From contig NC_079882.1 in the NCBI RefSeq assembly GCF_029227915.1, forward strand, positions 2,046,001 to 2,110,000: a stretch of DNA of 64,000 nucleotides, written 5' to 3'. A program made the position numbers and the translations under genes. This stretch comes from Hydractinia symbiolongicarpus. Its lineage: Eukaryota > Cnidaria > Hydrozoa > Anthoathecata > Hydractiniidae. Shown here piece after piece: positions 11,440-22,800 of the stretch (the stretch's first letter is position 1; each line of letters starts with the position of its first letter). Below the pieces are notes generated by a model. That model was given only the letters and a program-made list of their open reading frames with translations. It did no database searches and was not told the DNA's origin.

Positions 11440-11590
11440 TAAAACTTGTACATCCATGAGTATGTGTACAAATTAAAACCACATTTTACGACGTTTCGGG
11501 TGTGATACACCCATTTTCAAGTAAAATAAAAATTATACAACAGGTCTATATAAACAACAACGTTGCCATAGATACAGAATATACAAAAAT
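11440..11590 (-). mobile_element. 3' end of a Penelope-like element with hammerhead-like relic
   Basis: On the minus strand, CTTGAAAATGGGTGTATCAC followed by ACCCGAAACGTCGT reads like the degenerate hammerhead-ribozyme motif of Penelope-like elements: a short hairpin GGGTG/CACCC followed by GAAAC and GTC. A related phrase with ACACCCGAAT follows the GIY-YIG coding remnant at 52351-52386. No RT or endonuclease coding remains here. Confidence 0.5.
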
Positions 11591-11962
11591 AATCAATACA
11601 ATATTTAAGTATAAAGTATGTGTACAATAAGTGTGATCAAACCGGACGGTTTTCTTGTTATATATAAGAGACTAGTCGGTTAGAAAATTCACCACGTTCG
11701 CCTTTAGCAAAATGTACACCTTTGAGGGATCTGAAATGAAGCTACGACGCTAACATTTTGCGCGGAAGCAATATTCGGGTATCAATAAAGAAGATTAAAA
11801 GCAATTCATTTATTTAAACATATTTCACGAAATCCTGGATGAAACAACAGCATGTTTTAGGAGCTGAAATTTTCGCGATTGTTTGCTATGCACGATATTT
11901 CACCATAAAACAAGGTATTTCTGCAGGGATACAGATATACCTACTATCTCTATAAATAATAA

Positions 11963-12552
11963 AGCAGTGTTGAATAAGAAGTGTTGTGTAAGAAGTGTGC
12001 AGTGTTGTGTAAGAAGTGTGCAGTGTTGTGTAAGAAGTGTGCAGTGTTGTGTAAGAAGTGTGCAGTGTTGTAAAAGAAGTGTGCAGTGTTGTAAAGGAAG
12101 TGTGCAGTGTTGTGTAAGAAGTGTGCAGTGTTGTGTAAGAAGTGTGCAGTGTTGTGTAAGAAGTGTGCAGTGTTGTGTAAGAAGTGTGCAGTGTTGTAAA
12201 GGAAGTGTGCAGTGTTGTTTAAGAAGTGTGCAGTGTTGTGTAAGAAGTGTGCAGTGTTGTAAAAGAAGTGTGCAGTGTTGTAAAAGAAGTGTGCAGTGTT
12301 GTGTAAGAAGTGTGCAGTGTTGTAAAGGAAGTGTGCAGTGTTGTAAAGGAAGTGTGCAGTGTTGTGTAAGAAGTGTGCAGTGTTGTAAAGGAAGTGTGCA
12401 GTGTTGTGTAAGAAGTGTGCAGTGTTGTAAAGGAAGTGTGCAGTGTTGTGTAAGAAGTGTGCAGTGTTGTAAAAGAAGTGTGCAGTGTTGTGCAAAAAGT
12501 GTGCAGTGTTGAATAGGAAGTGTGCAGTATTGTACAAGAAGTACGCAGTGTT
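11963..12552. repeat. 21-bp minisatellite, about 27 units
   Basis: The unit is TGTGTAAGAAGTGTGCAGTGT, with variants in which TGTAAG becomes TAAAAG or TAAAGG. Because 21 is a multiple of 3 and the unit lacks stops in some frames, long open frames appear on both strands; they are by-products of the repeat. The three variants alternate in blocks, suggesting unequal exchange of multi-unit segments. Confidence 0.9.
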
Positions 12553-13027
12553 TCATTTACGAAGAGCCATCGTAATATTGATCTTAGGCGAAGGAACACG
12601 TCGTTGATGAGGTGAGAATTACGACACATATTAATTATTTTTTTGTCCTTTTTTTTAAAAAAAAAAATTTTTTTTTGGAATAAGGCATTCACACTGAAAC
12701 ATGCTTCAAGAACAAAATCAGAAAAATTATTTTTTATCAAGAAAACAGCTCGTGAACAAACAAAAGTTGCAATGCTGTGTGTATTTAAGCCACTCGCAAA
12801 ATGGTATATGACACAAATACACATATATTAAGTTGTATTAAAAATCAGATTTTATTCCAATTTGGTAGTTTACATTTCAAGTTTATACACTCATCAAGAG
12901 TTAAATAATTATTTATACAGCATAAGAATGATTATAATAACGTAACAACTTTTATATAGCAAGTAGAAATTTACACCGTACAATATCTTGAAAGATCAAC
13001 TTTCAAATTTTGTGAGTATATTTATTT

Positions 13028-14668
13028 CTAAATCTTCTTCCAATTTAACATGCAGTTTGTATTTTGTAACTCATGTCTGACAACTTGAATTTGCATCTTT
13101 TTGTTGCTAGGATACGCCTTACATATTTTTTCAGCCATAGCTCTCTTCTCAACAAATCCTAAATGTATTAACACAAATGTATTATTTCTTAAGTGAGTAA
13201 GCATTTTCGCTGGCTGATATAAGTGTTTTCGTCAAATGTATGTTTTTTGTCAGAAGTTATTTAAAAATATTTACCTGGTAAATTACATCCATCGAAGATA
13301 TTCGAAATTCTCATTTCTAAAAAAAAAATACTTTGAAAGTTAACATCATTTTATACAATATTACATTTATTTTCTATATATACATAGAAATCGCACTTAC
13401 CCATAGTTATTTCATATATCAAATCAAACACACATGGACCTAACCAATAAATACATGAAAATTAATGAATAAAAAACAGACATTTACATAATACGTGTGA
13501 AAAGTTAGAATTTATGATGCATATATCCGGCCTGTCAAATTTAACGACAACATTAAACTTACAAAATAGTACACAAATGTTAACTCACTTGGTGATGTGA
13601 AAACTAAATGTTTTGGTGGACCATTGGGTAACGGTATCACCGTGAAGTTATACGAAGTGGAAAGCTGAAGGTAAGCAACTTTTTGAAAGTCTTTGTCCTA
13701 CAATGTTAAAAGAAAATACACAATGGTTAAAAACATAATGTATAAACATAATGTTTTCAGTTTAGACGTAAGCATATTTTATTATTTTAAGTACTTACAA
13801 CATTGTGGAAATTAAAGTATTCTTGTTGGATTTTTGATCCTTCCTGAAGATGCAAATAATATCCCCAACAACCTGAAATTGATTATTTCAATGTTTGTTA
13901 CTTCACAATGGCAATCGTTATTATATTTCGTTGGTGACAACATCTCAAATTTGTTTCGCTGGTGTGAAAATTAATATCAAAGTCGACAGGTATAAAAAAA
14001 CAGTAAGCAAGAAAAACTTTTTGTTCTCCATTCAGGAGTAACTGTAAAATGATTAAAATTCACCAACCTGCTGCTGAGATTCTATTAACATAAAACAGAA
14101 GAGCTAATTTTCCATTCTGATCTCTCGCAAACATTCCTCCAATTGATGCTTTACTTTTTGCACATTGTAAAGGTAAGTTTGGATTGCTCTGTAGTTGATG
14201 ATAATCTTGATCTGTCAACAGTTTATCTAAAGAAATTGTATTATTTTAAATACTTTCCACACTTTTCTATCATGACTGCCACACAAATATTGGAAAGACA
14301 TGGTTAGGATGTGTTAATTGTTGCAGCATAAAAAATACTTACTTGTTTTCACAAACATTTTGACAAATTGATCCTTCGAAATTTCTAAAAAACGAAAAAC
14401 TTTAACTTAGCATGGGATTTTGGTAAAATTGCAAGTGTGAAAATTTTAGCATAAGAGAAATTTCACCTTTGTTGCCATCTTGTCCATTTTTATGCTAAAT
14501 GGAAACGACAAAATTAGAAATATGTATTATATAGTTCAGTCATAATAACCACAAGAAGAATAAGTCGTACAATTATTTCCAAAAACAACAAACAAGTTGA
14601 ATACCTACCAGAACAGATCCAGATGTTGCATGCACGAATATGAAAAATAATATATTTGCTCCAACCAT
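13028..14668 (-). CDS. small secreted cysteine-containing protein, copy B (9 exons)
   Basis: This is the inverted paralogue of the gene at 1007-2604. Exon 1 is 14668-14609 and exon 9 is 13158-13028; all nine exons keep their GT/AG sites and frame. Signal peptide and exons 2, 3 and 6 look identical in protein to copy A. Exon 4 has an N-to-S change (QLQSNP). The last three exons differ more: FDLIYE for FELIYE, EMRISNIFDGCNLP for EVGKSNIFDGCGLP, RAMAEKICKAYP for RGVAEKICETYP, and NWKKI for DWKKI. The cysteines are conserved. It is probably functional. The concentration of changes at the 3' end suggests uneven gene conversion between the copies. Confidence 0.85.
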
Positions 14669-14749
14669 TTTGTTGTAAGAAAAATATTCACTTGATGTTA
14701 CACTGTAAGCTTTTAAACCAGTTCATGATTGCGACTTGCATGTGGATGA

Positions 14750-14758
14750 GTTTATATA
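14750..14758 (-). promoter_or_regulatory. TATA box of right secreted-protein gene
   Basis: TATATAAAC on the minus strand, 90 bp before the ATG at 14668 and at the same place as in copy A. A TGACGTC core is conserved further upstream near 14850. Confidence 0.6.
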
Positions 14759-15157
14759 ACATTTCTTGATGCGGAGGCTGATGAATTTATTGTTATGTTT
14801 TTAAAAGAAAATGCCTGCGCTTTTAGAACACATGCAATGACAGTTTCTAAGGACGTCATCTATGTTCCCTGTTTGCAAGCTGCCTACAGATTCTGCAGAT
14901 CTTCTCAATAACTGCAGCTGCCTACACATTCTCAATAAGTTGAGGTACATGAATGAGTAAAGTCTAAATATTATTACACACCCTCCCCCACGTCTTTTAT
15001 TTGACCACACTAAGTTTCTATGCGGGGTTCCTTGTAATAATTATTTTCTCATACTAAAATATTAATGCTGTATGTATAATTTACATTTTCTGGCTCTATC
15101 AAATATCGTAATGCGAAGGAGTGTGAAAAAAATATAATGGCCTTAACAAAACGGTCT

Positions 15158-15253
15158 GTCCACACCCTTGTCCCCAGGCTTTTTTTGTCTTTTTGATATG
15201 AGAGAAGACTCATATCAAGGAGTCAAAAAATCCTGGGACGAGGTTGGGTGTGT
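15158..15253. mobile_element. short hairpin MITE of the CCTCG-CCAGG family
   Basis: The left arm GTCCACACCCTTGTCCCCAGG and right arm CCTGGGACGAGGTTGGGTG are inverse repeats. Inside, TTTTGATATGAG and CTCATATCAAGG are also inverse, so nearly the whole 96 bp folds into one hairpin. Confidence 0.6.
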
Positions 15254-15259
15254 CCACGC

Positions 15260-16770
15260 TACCGCTAAAGTTCCATCTATGACTGTTAAATGCACGTCGC
15301 AGCAGATGAATTAGACAGGAGATGTGACCCTATGAATATTTGTTACGTGATTTTTTTAAAAATACATGAAACCTTCTAAAAGTTTATTTGAAACGTTTAA
15401 ACAAAAAGTGAAACAGTAAAATTAACATTCCCAGATTTTATGCATAATTGGTGAAAACAAAAGATAAATTTGCTTTGAAATTTTGTACAGTTGCTGATAA
15501 ACTGGTTGTTTCTAAAAATACGTGTGTATTCACCATTAAGTTGAGAAATAACGAACTTGAGATAAACTTTTTATTGGAGTAGTATTTTCAGTGTCTTCGT
15601 TTTTTTCATTCCAATAGTGGGGGAGGGGGAAGATAGTATGGAGGACCCTTACCCTTGTGACGTCTTTTTTGTCCTTAATGAAATAAATTTTCGCAAGAAT
15701 TTAAATTTGCGTTTTTGCGAATCTAAATTTGCAATTTTTTTTAATTTCGCGAGAATTCAATTTCGCGAATGAATAGTTTCAATTACTTTCACGTGAATAA
15801 ATTTTCGCGGATGGCCAATTACTTGCATTTAAGGAAACCCGTTGATAAGAAGGGGACTGCTAATTGCTTATAAAATAACGAGCCAAATATTTTAAAACCT
15901 ACACCGGGGCATCTTTTCGAAAAGCATGAATTGCTACGGTAGGTTTTCGTCCAGCTAATAGTCGAAGAGAAAATGTCCGGTCAAAGAAAACCGTCTGATG
16001 ACAAGATACAGAAACCAGAAAACACTCAATCCACAATTAATCAATCAATGTATTATTTAATTAGTGTATTCTTGATTATTGTATTTTTTACATTGCAATC
16101 AAAAACTTCATTTGCAAGATTGTAATTGCAAATGACAAAAATTGAAAAAAATTAGCGAGAACAAATTTTCGCAAATTGCGACAGTGACAAACATTTCGCA
16201 AAAATTCCAAAAATAAGATTTAGCTACTCCATTCGTAACGGAATTTATTTAAGCAGACGAATACAGTAAACCTTGGATTTGGAATAGCAAAAGGTTGGCG
16301 ACCGATTTTAGTTTTCTTTCGCCGGTTTTGTTTGCACACTAATTTTTACCCCGGCAACATTGTCCCGTTAAAATGACTACAGGTCCACAGCGCATTTTCA
16401 GTCGCGAACATTTTGTAATTTATTTATTTTTTTTACTAAAAAAATTCCTCTAAATTGATGGAGAAGTTGTTTAAGATTACCAGAAAACTTTGCTAAAATA
16501 TCACAAGCAATTGTTTGATTTTATTGTCAAACTCTTACTTAAAAGTCAAAAAAGTAAATTGTTATTAATTGTTACTTAAAACCCATAGTAAATTGTTATT
16601 CAGTCCTATATGAGATTTCTTATATATGATATAAAGGATCACCTTAGAGACACGTAAAGACCATCTGTCAAAACCAACATTGGTCAATATTGCACATAAG
16701 GAACATTTGTTGCATATGTCTAATATTATTCGAGTTGCTTGGTAATCTTTCAAAAAAAATACATGTGGTC
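15260..16770. other. non-coding, scattered TTTCGCG-type repeats
   Basis: Several diverged copies of AATTTTCGC and AATTTCGCGA motifs in both orientations occur at 15690-15805 and 16140-16210, probably ends of an old TIR element. There is no supported exon. Confidence 0.4.
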
Positions 16771-16779
16771 ATTAAATTT

Positions 16780-17430
16780 TAACGTTACTTTGACGTAACG
16801 TTGACGTTTTTAACGTTACTTTCACTTGTAGTAACGTTAACGTTACTACAAGTGTTTTTGTTTTTAAGAAGAGCCTCGAGGCGGTGACACACGATCTGAT
16901 TAATCGTATTCGATTTGTCGAAATTATATTGAGCATTAAAATTAAATCGAAACTTAACAGGTGGCAAGGTGATGATACACGATTCAATTATTCGAATTCG
17001 ATTTATCGAAATATATTGAACATTATTAAAAACTGGACAGATTTTTGATAATTTCCTTTCGATAAAATGTCTTTAGGGAGTGAAGACAGAGTTGAACTCG
17101 CTGCTGTTACATTTATTACTACAACTACTAAAAATTTAAGAAAACGTTAGAAACTGAGTGTGTTATTTGTTACTTCTCCGTTAATAAGCTTCATTCACTG
17201 ATAAAAATCTCGTTGATTTCTGGTTTATCCTTTTTTGACGACATGATGTGCTTAAAGTTCCTCTACTAATGTTCATTTTTTATATAGAGACTAACATTTT
17301 TTTATACGCACATTTGATGTACAGATTTTAAGCGTTTTGATTGGTTAAAAACCTTTCGATTATTCGAAAAAGTTGAGCCGGTCCAAATTTTAAAAAATCG
17401 AATTCGAATTTCCCTCCTTCAAACGAAAAA
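16780..17430. repeat. palindromic and duplicated non-coding element
   Basis: 16780-16850 is built from repeated AACGTTAC and GTAACGTT words; ACTTGTAGTAACGTT is followed by its inverse AACGTTACTACAAGT. Two tandem diverged copies of a unit with GATACACGATTCAATTATTCG and GACACACGATCTGATTAATCG follow at 16885-17035. An inverted TCGATTATTCGAAAAAG with AATCGAATTCGAATT lies near 17355-17410. This is consistent with a decayed TIR element. Confidence 0.4.
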
Positions 17431-17475
17431 CATGTATACGACATTAACAGCCAATATTAAGGTTTAAAAAACGGT

Positions 17476-18666
17476 TCATATGACACCAACAGCTGCACAG
17501 CCTGCAAAATACAAAACCATACAGAAAAATACTAAAGCATAAATCAACTCGATAAAGTTAAACGAAATAGGATAGACTAAAGTTAGCAAATATCCTGTTT
17601 TTCCAAACAGTAAATAGATAGCTGACAATAAAGTCACTCGTTTTGACGTCATCCAGAGTTTCGGTAGTAAAACGGATTCATCATTATACCAGCTGATTGA
17701 GTGAATGGCAACGACGAGGTGAAGGAAGAGTTTTTTAACAAACACATTTCCATTAACAGAACTCAAAAACAGGAGCAGCATACTCCCCATCCTGCTCAGC
17801 TGCCACACAGCTATCACGTTGGCTTCATCAAAGTGACGCAGTAAAACTGGAGACAGTCTGTTGCCTATCATAGCAACAGAGTAACGCAACCCAAACAGCA
17901 GAGAAAGATTCCAACTGCTTATTTTGTAAATTTCGCCATATTCCTGCAACGTCATTGTTGATATCTGCCAGGTTAACCTCACCAATAACGGACAAAAAAG
18001 TATAATCGCTATTGTTATTGTGTTTTCACCCGTTGTTTCTTCACACTCTTTTGCGTTCGCTTGATCGTAAATGATTGCAGTTGATTGGCATCTAGGGACA
18101 CATAATGTTGCGATAATAGCAATGAAGAACAAAACTGCTACAACTAAGGTGGGTAGGGTTGATGTTGTTATGCGTTTGGTAAACAGAATGAATGTGAAGT
18201 CTCTTGGTAAGAGTCTCAGTAAACATGCAGTGAAATTACCTGTCAAACATGCGAAATAAAACCTACTTATTAATTCAACTTGCTTTTTCTTCTCTACCAA
18301 ATGTTTAACTTCTGCAAATAGTATTGGTTTCAACTCCTTAGATAGACCAGCCACCATCAAGCTAACAAGTGCGACATATTCGTTCTGTGAGAAACTGTAG
18401 CAAATCAATGCAACTATCTTCACTGCCATTAGAGAAACTAACGTTGAGATTCTCCAGCCGGTTTTATCCACAAATAGTCCAACAATCGGATCAAAAACAA
18501 AAGACGAAATCCAAAATAGACCGAAACCAATACTAAAATCTTTTTGGGCGTTTTTCGCATTTATGTCATTAACGAAGTGACTGAACAGAAAAATAGCATA
18601 GACCGTTCCCTCTAAGCCGATCACAAAAAACAAATATGTTAAAAGACAACGATATGCTATATTCAT
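17476..18666 (-). CDS. intronless MFS-type transporter
   Basis: A 396-residue reading frame with 11-12 hydrophobic segments. The loop after the second membrane segment reads GLFVDKTGWR, the major-facilitator motif A (G-x-x-x-D-x-x-G-R). It begins MNIAYRCLLTYLFFVIGLEG with a membrane segment directly at the N terminus and ends in a last hydrophobic helix. The length is close to a minimal 12-span MFS carrier. It is a single exon, whereas most nearby genes are spliced. The substrate cannot be deduced from the sequence. It sits alone between repeats; the upstream 50 bp are AT-rich without an obvious TATA box. It probably acts in the plasma membrane or an organelle membrane. Confidence 0.75.
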   Translation of the reverse strand: MNIAYRCLLTYLFFVIGLEGTVYAIFLFSHFVNDINAKNAQKDFSIGFGLFWISSFVFDPIVGLFVDKTGWRISTLVSLMAVKIVALICYSFSQNEYVALVSLMVAGLSKELKPILFAEVKHLVEKKKQVELISRFYFACLTGNFTACLLRLLPRDFTFILFTKRITTSTLPTLVVAVLFFIAIIATLCVPRCQSTAIIYDQANAKECEETTGENTITIAIILFCPLLVRLTWQISTMTLQEYGEIYKISSWNLSLLFGLRYSVAMIGNRLSPVLLRHFDEANVIAVWQLSRMGSMLLLFLSSVNGNVFVKKLFLHLVVAIHSISWYNDESVLLPKLWMTSKRVTLLSAIYLLFGKTGYLLTLVYPISFNFIELIYALVFFCMVLYFAGCAAVGVI

Positions 18667-19880
18667 CTTGTGTGTTAAATATCTTTTTTATCGCTCAAAA
18701 CACTTCCTTCCGTACTAACACTTCCTTGCATGTTTCAAATGACTTTCGCTGTTAAGAGGTTTTTTACACTGTCCCAGAAGTCATTTGTTCATGCATCGAC
18801 GCAAATTCGTTTTTTTTTATTTCAACCACTTTGGTTTGTTAATCACAAGACCTTTGTTTAATTTCATAATTATGCGTAGTAATTATTTATTTTTTTATGT
18901 TGTTATTAAGTACTATTTGTGTGCCCTATCTTTTTAGCACATTGCTAAGGAAGCTTGTTCTTGTTTTGTGAGATACTGCACCTATCTTGCACTCTCTTGA
19001 TGGGGTTTCCAACAAAGGGTAGAAAAAAAGAAAAAATAATATTTATTTACAATTATTATATTTGAGGCGCGAATAAAATAAAAATGATATCGTATGAAAT
19101 AAAACAATGATTTGAAGATCGCCCAACACAAATATACAATCCTTATTATCTAGCTGCTTAAAGTACCTGTTTTATGACGTGTTATCAGAGCTTTACGCTA
19201 AGTTCATAACGTTATGAATTAGTTACACGGTTTTTTGTATCAGGAGGAAAGATATGTTAATTATTAAGAAGCACGTCAAATCTAAAATTTTTTAAAAACA
19301 AGCAGGAACAGCTAATCCTTAAAAAAACAATAAATATAAAATTCAAGAAAGGGTTCATTATTTACTAACCTTATACATCTACACAACATTTCAGGCTCAT
19401 CCAAGTATTAATAATAACGATACAACATCTCAGGCCAACGAATTTGCAAAACATTTAGAAGAATTAAATTGTGCAGTGCTCAGAATAAAGGTACTTGTGC
19501 TTCGTAAACAACTGTATATAATAAAGATATATGCACAACAGTATGTGCACGGCTCACAATTAAATTTTTACGTAAAAAACAGCAGTTCAAAAAGTTCAGT
19601 GGTTAGGTACAAGAATGAAAATATATCTTTTAGTCTACAAGTAAAAGTGTAGTAGAAAAAAAAGCGATGTATAAAAAATGAATTGAAAAAAAGCACGATT
19701 ATACATGTTTTCTACTGTCATGTGAGCAGGTCATGTGACACGATTTGCAGTCGAACAAGATTTAATGATATTTATTCTACGTCTTTCTTTGGTATGTTTT
19801 GAATAATTATAAAATGAATTTTGATAAATATAGTTGAGTGTGTTTCGAGTGTGCCAGACCAACCCTCACACTCAGCATTT
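18667..19880. other. intergenic AT-rich stretch
   Basis: No coding exon is supported. It contains the MFS promoter side and the 3' flank of the next minus-strand gene. Confidence 0.4.
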
Positions 19881-19883
19881 TTT

Positions 19884-22800
19884 TTAATAATCCGCCTGCC
19901 AGCTTTGCGTCACGACCTGGCCACGAGGTCTCGGAACTCCGCTACCTGGACTGTGACTTCTTCGAGGACGAGCCGCCGATTCACTAAAATACAAAGCGGT
20001 GAATAAATAACATGAAGTGGGGATTAAAACATGTTTGAAATGATAAAACTTTTTATTCTCCTCACCTTTTTACAGGTAGAGAGCCAGTGCTTCTTCTGAC
20101 CTGCGGTATACCTTGAACTCGTGCTACGGCCGACGGTTCTTTTGGCCTCCTAGGAGATGGACTCGAGTCTTGAACAGGGGCTGGTCCCCTCCTGCGAATA
20201 ACTAAAAACAAACAAATAGTATAAAGCAATGCTACTACCCTTAAACGTTTTTACAAAGAAAGTACAATTTTTTCTTACCGGCTCCTTCTCCTGAATTAGG
20301 CAAATTAACTTTAAAACTTGCGTCTAAGAGAAATAAATAAATAATAAATAAATTGCGTTATGCCCAGAAAATTCTTAGCTGTTAGAAATATACGGAATAC
20401 AGATAAGTCTGCTTACAGTGGACAAATTTCTAAGGGTCCTAGCCTAATACCGGTCAGATTGTTACAGAAAAACATTGTAAATAAAAACAAATTACGGCGA
20501 ATGTATGGTCAGTATGCTTAAAACTGCAATTATGTTGGGATATTTTAATTTCCACGCGATATCGAAGCCAAATTAAAGAATGTGAAAAGAGGAATATTTA
20601 AAGTTATTAAATACAAAAATAATATTATCACATTAAAAACAATTGAAAACCCAGCCATATTGTGTGTAAATGAGAACTGAATTAAGCGTTAACTTTACTA
20701 AATGAGAAAAAATAGTGATACGAAGTCCATAATTTTAAAATTAAACCAATTTTCGAATGTACTGAGCCTATAAAGCTGGTGACCGCTATAGAAAGGTTGT
20801 ATTCAGTGACCATTACGTGATTTACCTCCAGACTTGGTTTGAAGTTCAGACGCCGAATGTGACTTCCCTAAACCGCCTGGACCACGTGGTTTTAGATTAT
20901 TAAAACTCCCTGGTCCGCGCAAACGCACTGCGCCCACTTGTTCCGCTTGTTCGGGTGCCTTTCGGCGTTGTACTGAAAAGTGGAAAAAACTCGTGTTATG
21001 AGGTCGCACAACATTCATTGTTGTTGAATGCAAAAAAATATAAATGCTCTACATATACCTGGCTTGGCGATGTTACCGACACCTCTAGGAGAAGCAACAT
21101 CTAAAAGTATCAAAACAACCTTAAATGGCGCGCTTAAACAATAAATTTCGTTTTGGCGCATCATAGCCTTAAATTTCCGGTTTCACTCAGTCTTTAAAGT
21201 GACTCTTCTACTTACAGTCCCTAAATAAATTATTTACATCGAGCCGAAAAAAATTGTTATTAATCTACTAATCAGTGACATAATTTAGTTTATCAAGTCA
21301 GCGAGGCGGATATAAAAATCGTTGAATTAGCTTAAATTTGGAAGGTGAAATACAAATCATCAACTAGTTTGTACAGTCAACAACAAAAAAAAAAACAATT
21401 CATTAACTGAGTTTAGAGGACTAACAAATCAGTTTGTCATGTTGAATGGTCAACAGCAGCCCGAGGAAAGGCTGACTGTAAAAAGTCTTCAAAAAAAATA
21501 ACGAAGAATGATTCATTTTCATTTACCTCTGACTTCTCCAGACTAGATTGCACATTTTTCAGTCTTGCGTATGTAAAATTGCACATTAACAAATTCGCTA
21601 TCTTCACTATTCATCTTACCTGGTGTGATTACGAACAACTTAACACGCTGTATTGAACTAATCCATCCTACTCACTGATTATTTGAACAATTTAATAACT
21701 TCACCTCCTTCATAAATTTATTCGGCGTTTTTTTTTCAACTTGATAAACTTAATTAGGACACTGATCGTGTTCATTTTATTTAAAACATTATATTAAGTA
21801 ATTAATGTTAATTATTTTACAACACCTTTATTATCCAAAAACTATTTTTGAAAAAAAAATTACCAACGGCACGGAACGCGCGGAAATCCTCTTCTATTAT
21901 GACGTCACAGCTAGCAAAAGTGATTCTATGTTTAGTGTGTGAAGTCTGTCGGGCTAGCAAGTAAATTAATATACTTTATATTTATTTTAACTATTTAACA
22001 TTACTTTTAATATCAATTCATTTAAATTTATTATTTAACCTGTTTATAACTAACAGTAATTATCCCTTACCTCTTTTGGCTCCTCTGGGTACAACAGGTG
22101 CTACAAGAGAGGAAAAAAACCAAAAAATGTGAAGAGGTAATTTTCATCTCACTTTTAGAATTACAAATAAAGCACCACAACCAACTTACCGTGTTCGCTG
22201 AATTCTGCATCGTCAGGTGATGACATGCGAAAATCTGGAGATAAAATGGAAATTTGAAAGGAAAATGTTTTATATTTTGACTCAATAGACTAGGTGAGTT
22301 TTAAGGCATGCTCCAAATTAGAGGAGTTTCTTAAATGGAATTTACAATGCAGTTAGAAAAAATGAAACACCAAAGTGAGAAAAAATATTCGCCCACAAAC
22401 CTGTGTCATCACGTGCTAAAAAGAAAAAACAAAACACATTTAATTCCATTGTTTTGAATCGTCAGTTTAAATCAAATTTGCCTATTAAGTGCGGCAAGAT
22501 GTACTGCAAGTTAACAAGGTTAAACTTACTTGGTCCTTTTCTTGGTCTGACACCACCAGTGGGCTTAGCTGAATCAAAAAATACAACGGAGTATAGTGTC
22601 ATTGTCCCTTACGTTCTTATCTCAGATGTAAGGGTAGGGTAGAGAAGGAAAACATCAAAATAAACAATCAACATACCGACAAGGTCGTCATAATCGTAAT
22701 TTTCTCGAGCACGTGGAGTAGCAACACCAAGTCCTAAGTGGACAGACGTTTATAAATAAAAAAATGGGTTATGGAAACAAAATTGATGTAAAAAAAATGA

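Larger units (their letters stand above)
12855..15035 (-). repeat. right arm of the inverted duplication
   Basis: Reverse-complement match of about 690-2795, from the GGAATAAAATCTGA 3' UTR end near 12855 to the GGAACCCCGC motif near 15025. It includes the complete second gene copy, its TATA box and its upstream region. Upstream of the TATA box the arm contains an extra diverged segment around 14880-14990 with repeated CTGCAG motifs. Confidence 0.85.

Noticed and set aside
11883-12556. Long open frames on both strands (repeats of CCVRSVQ, HFLHNTA and similar)
   Set aside because: They are by-products of the 21-bp minisatellite; no splice context, no domain, and equally open on opposite strands.
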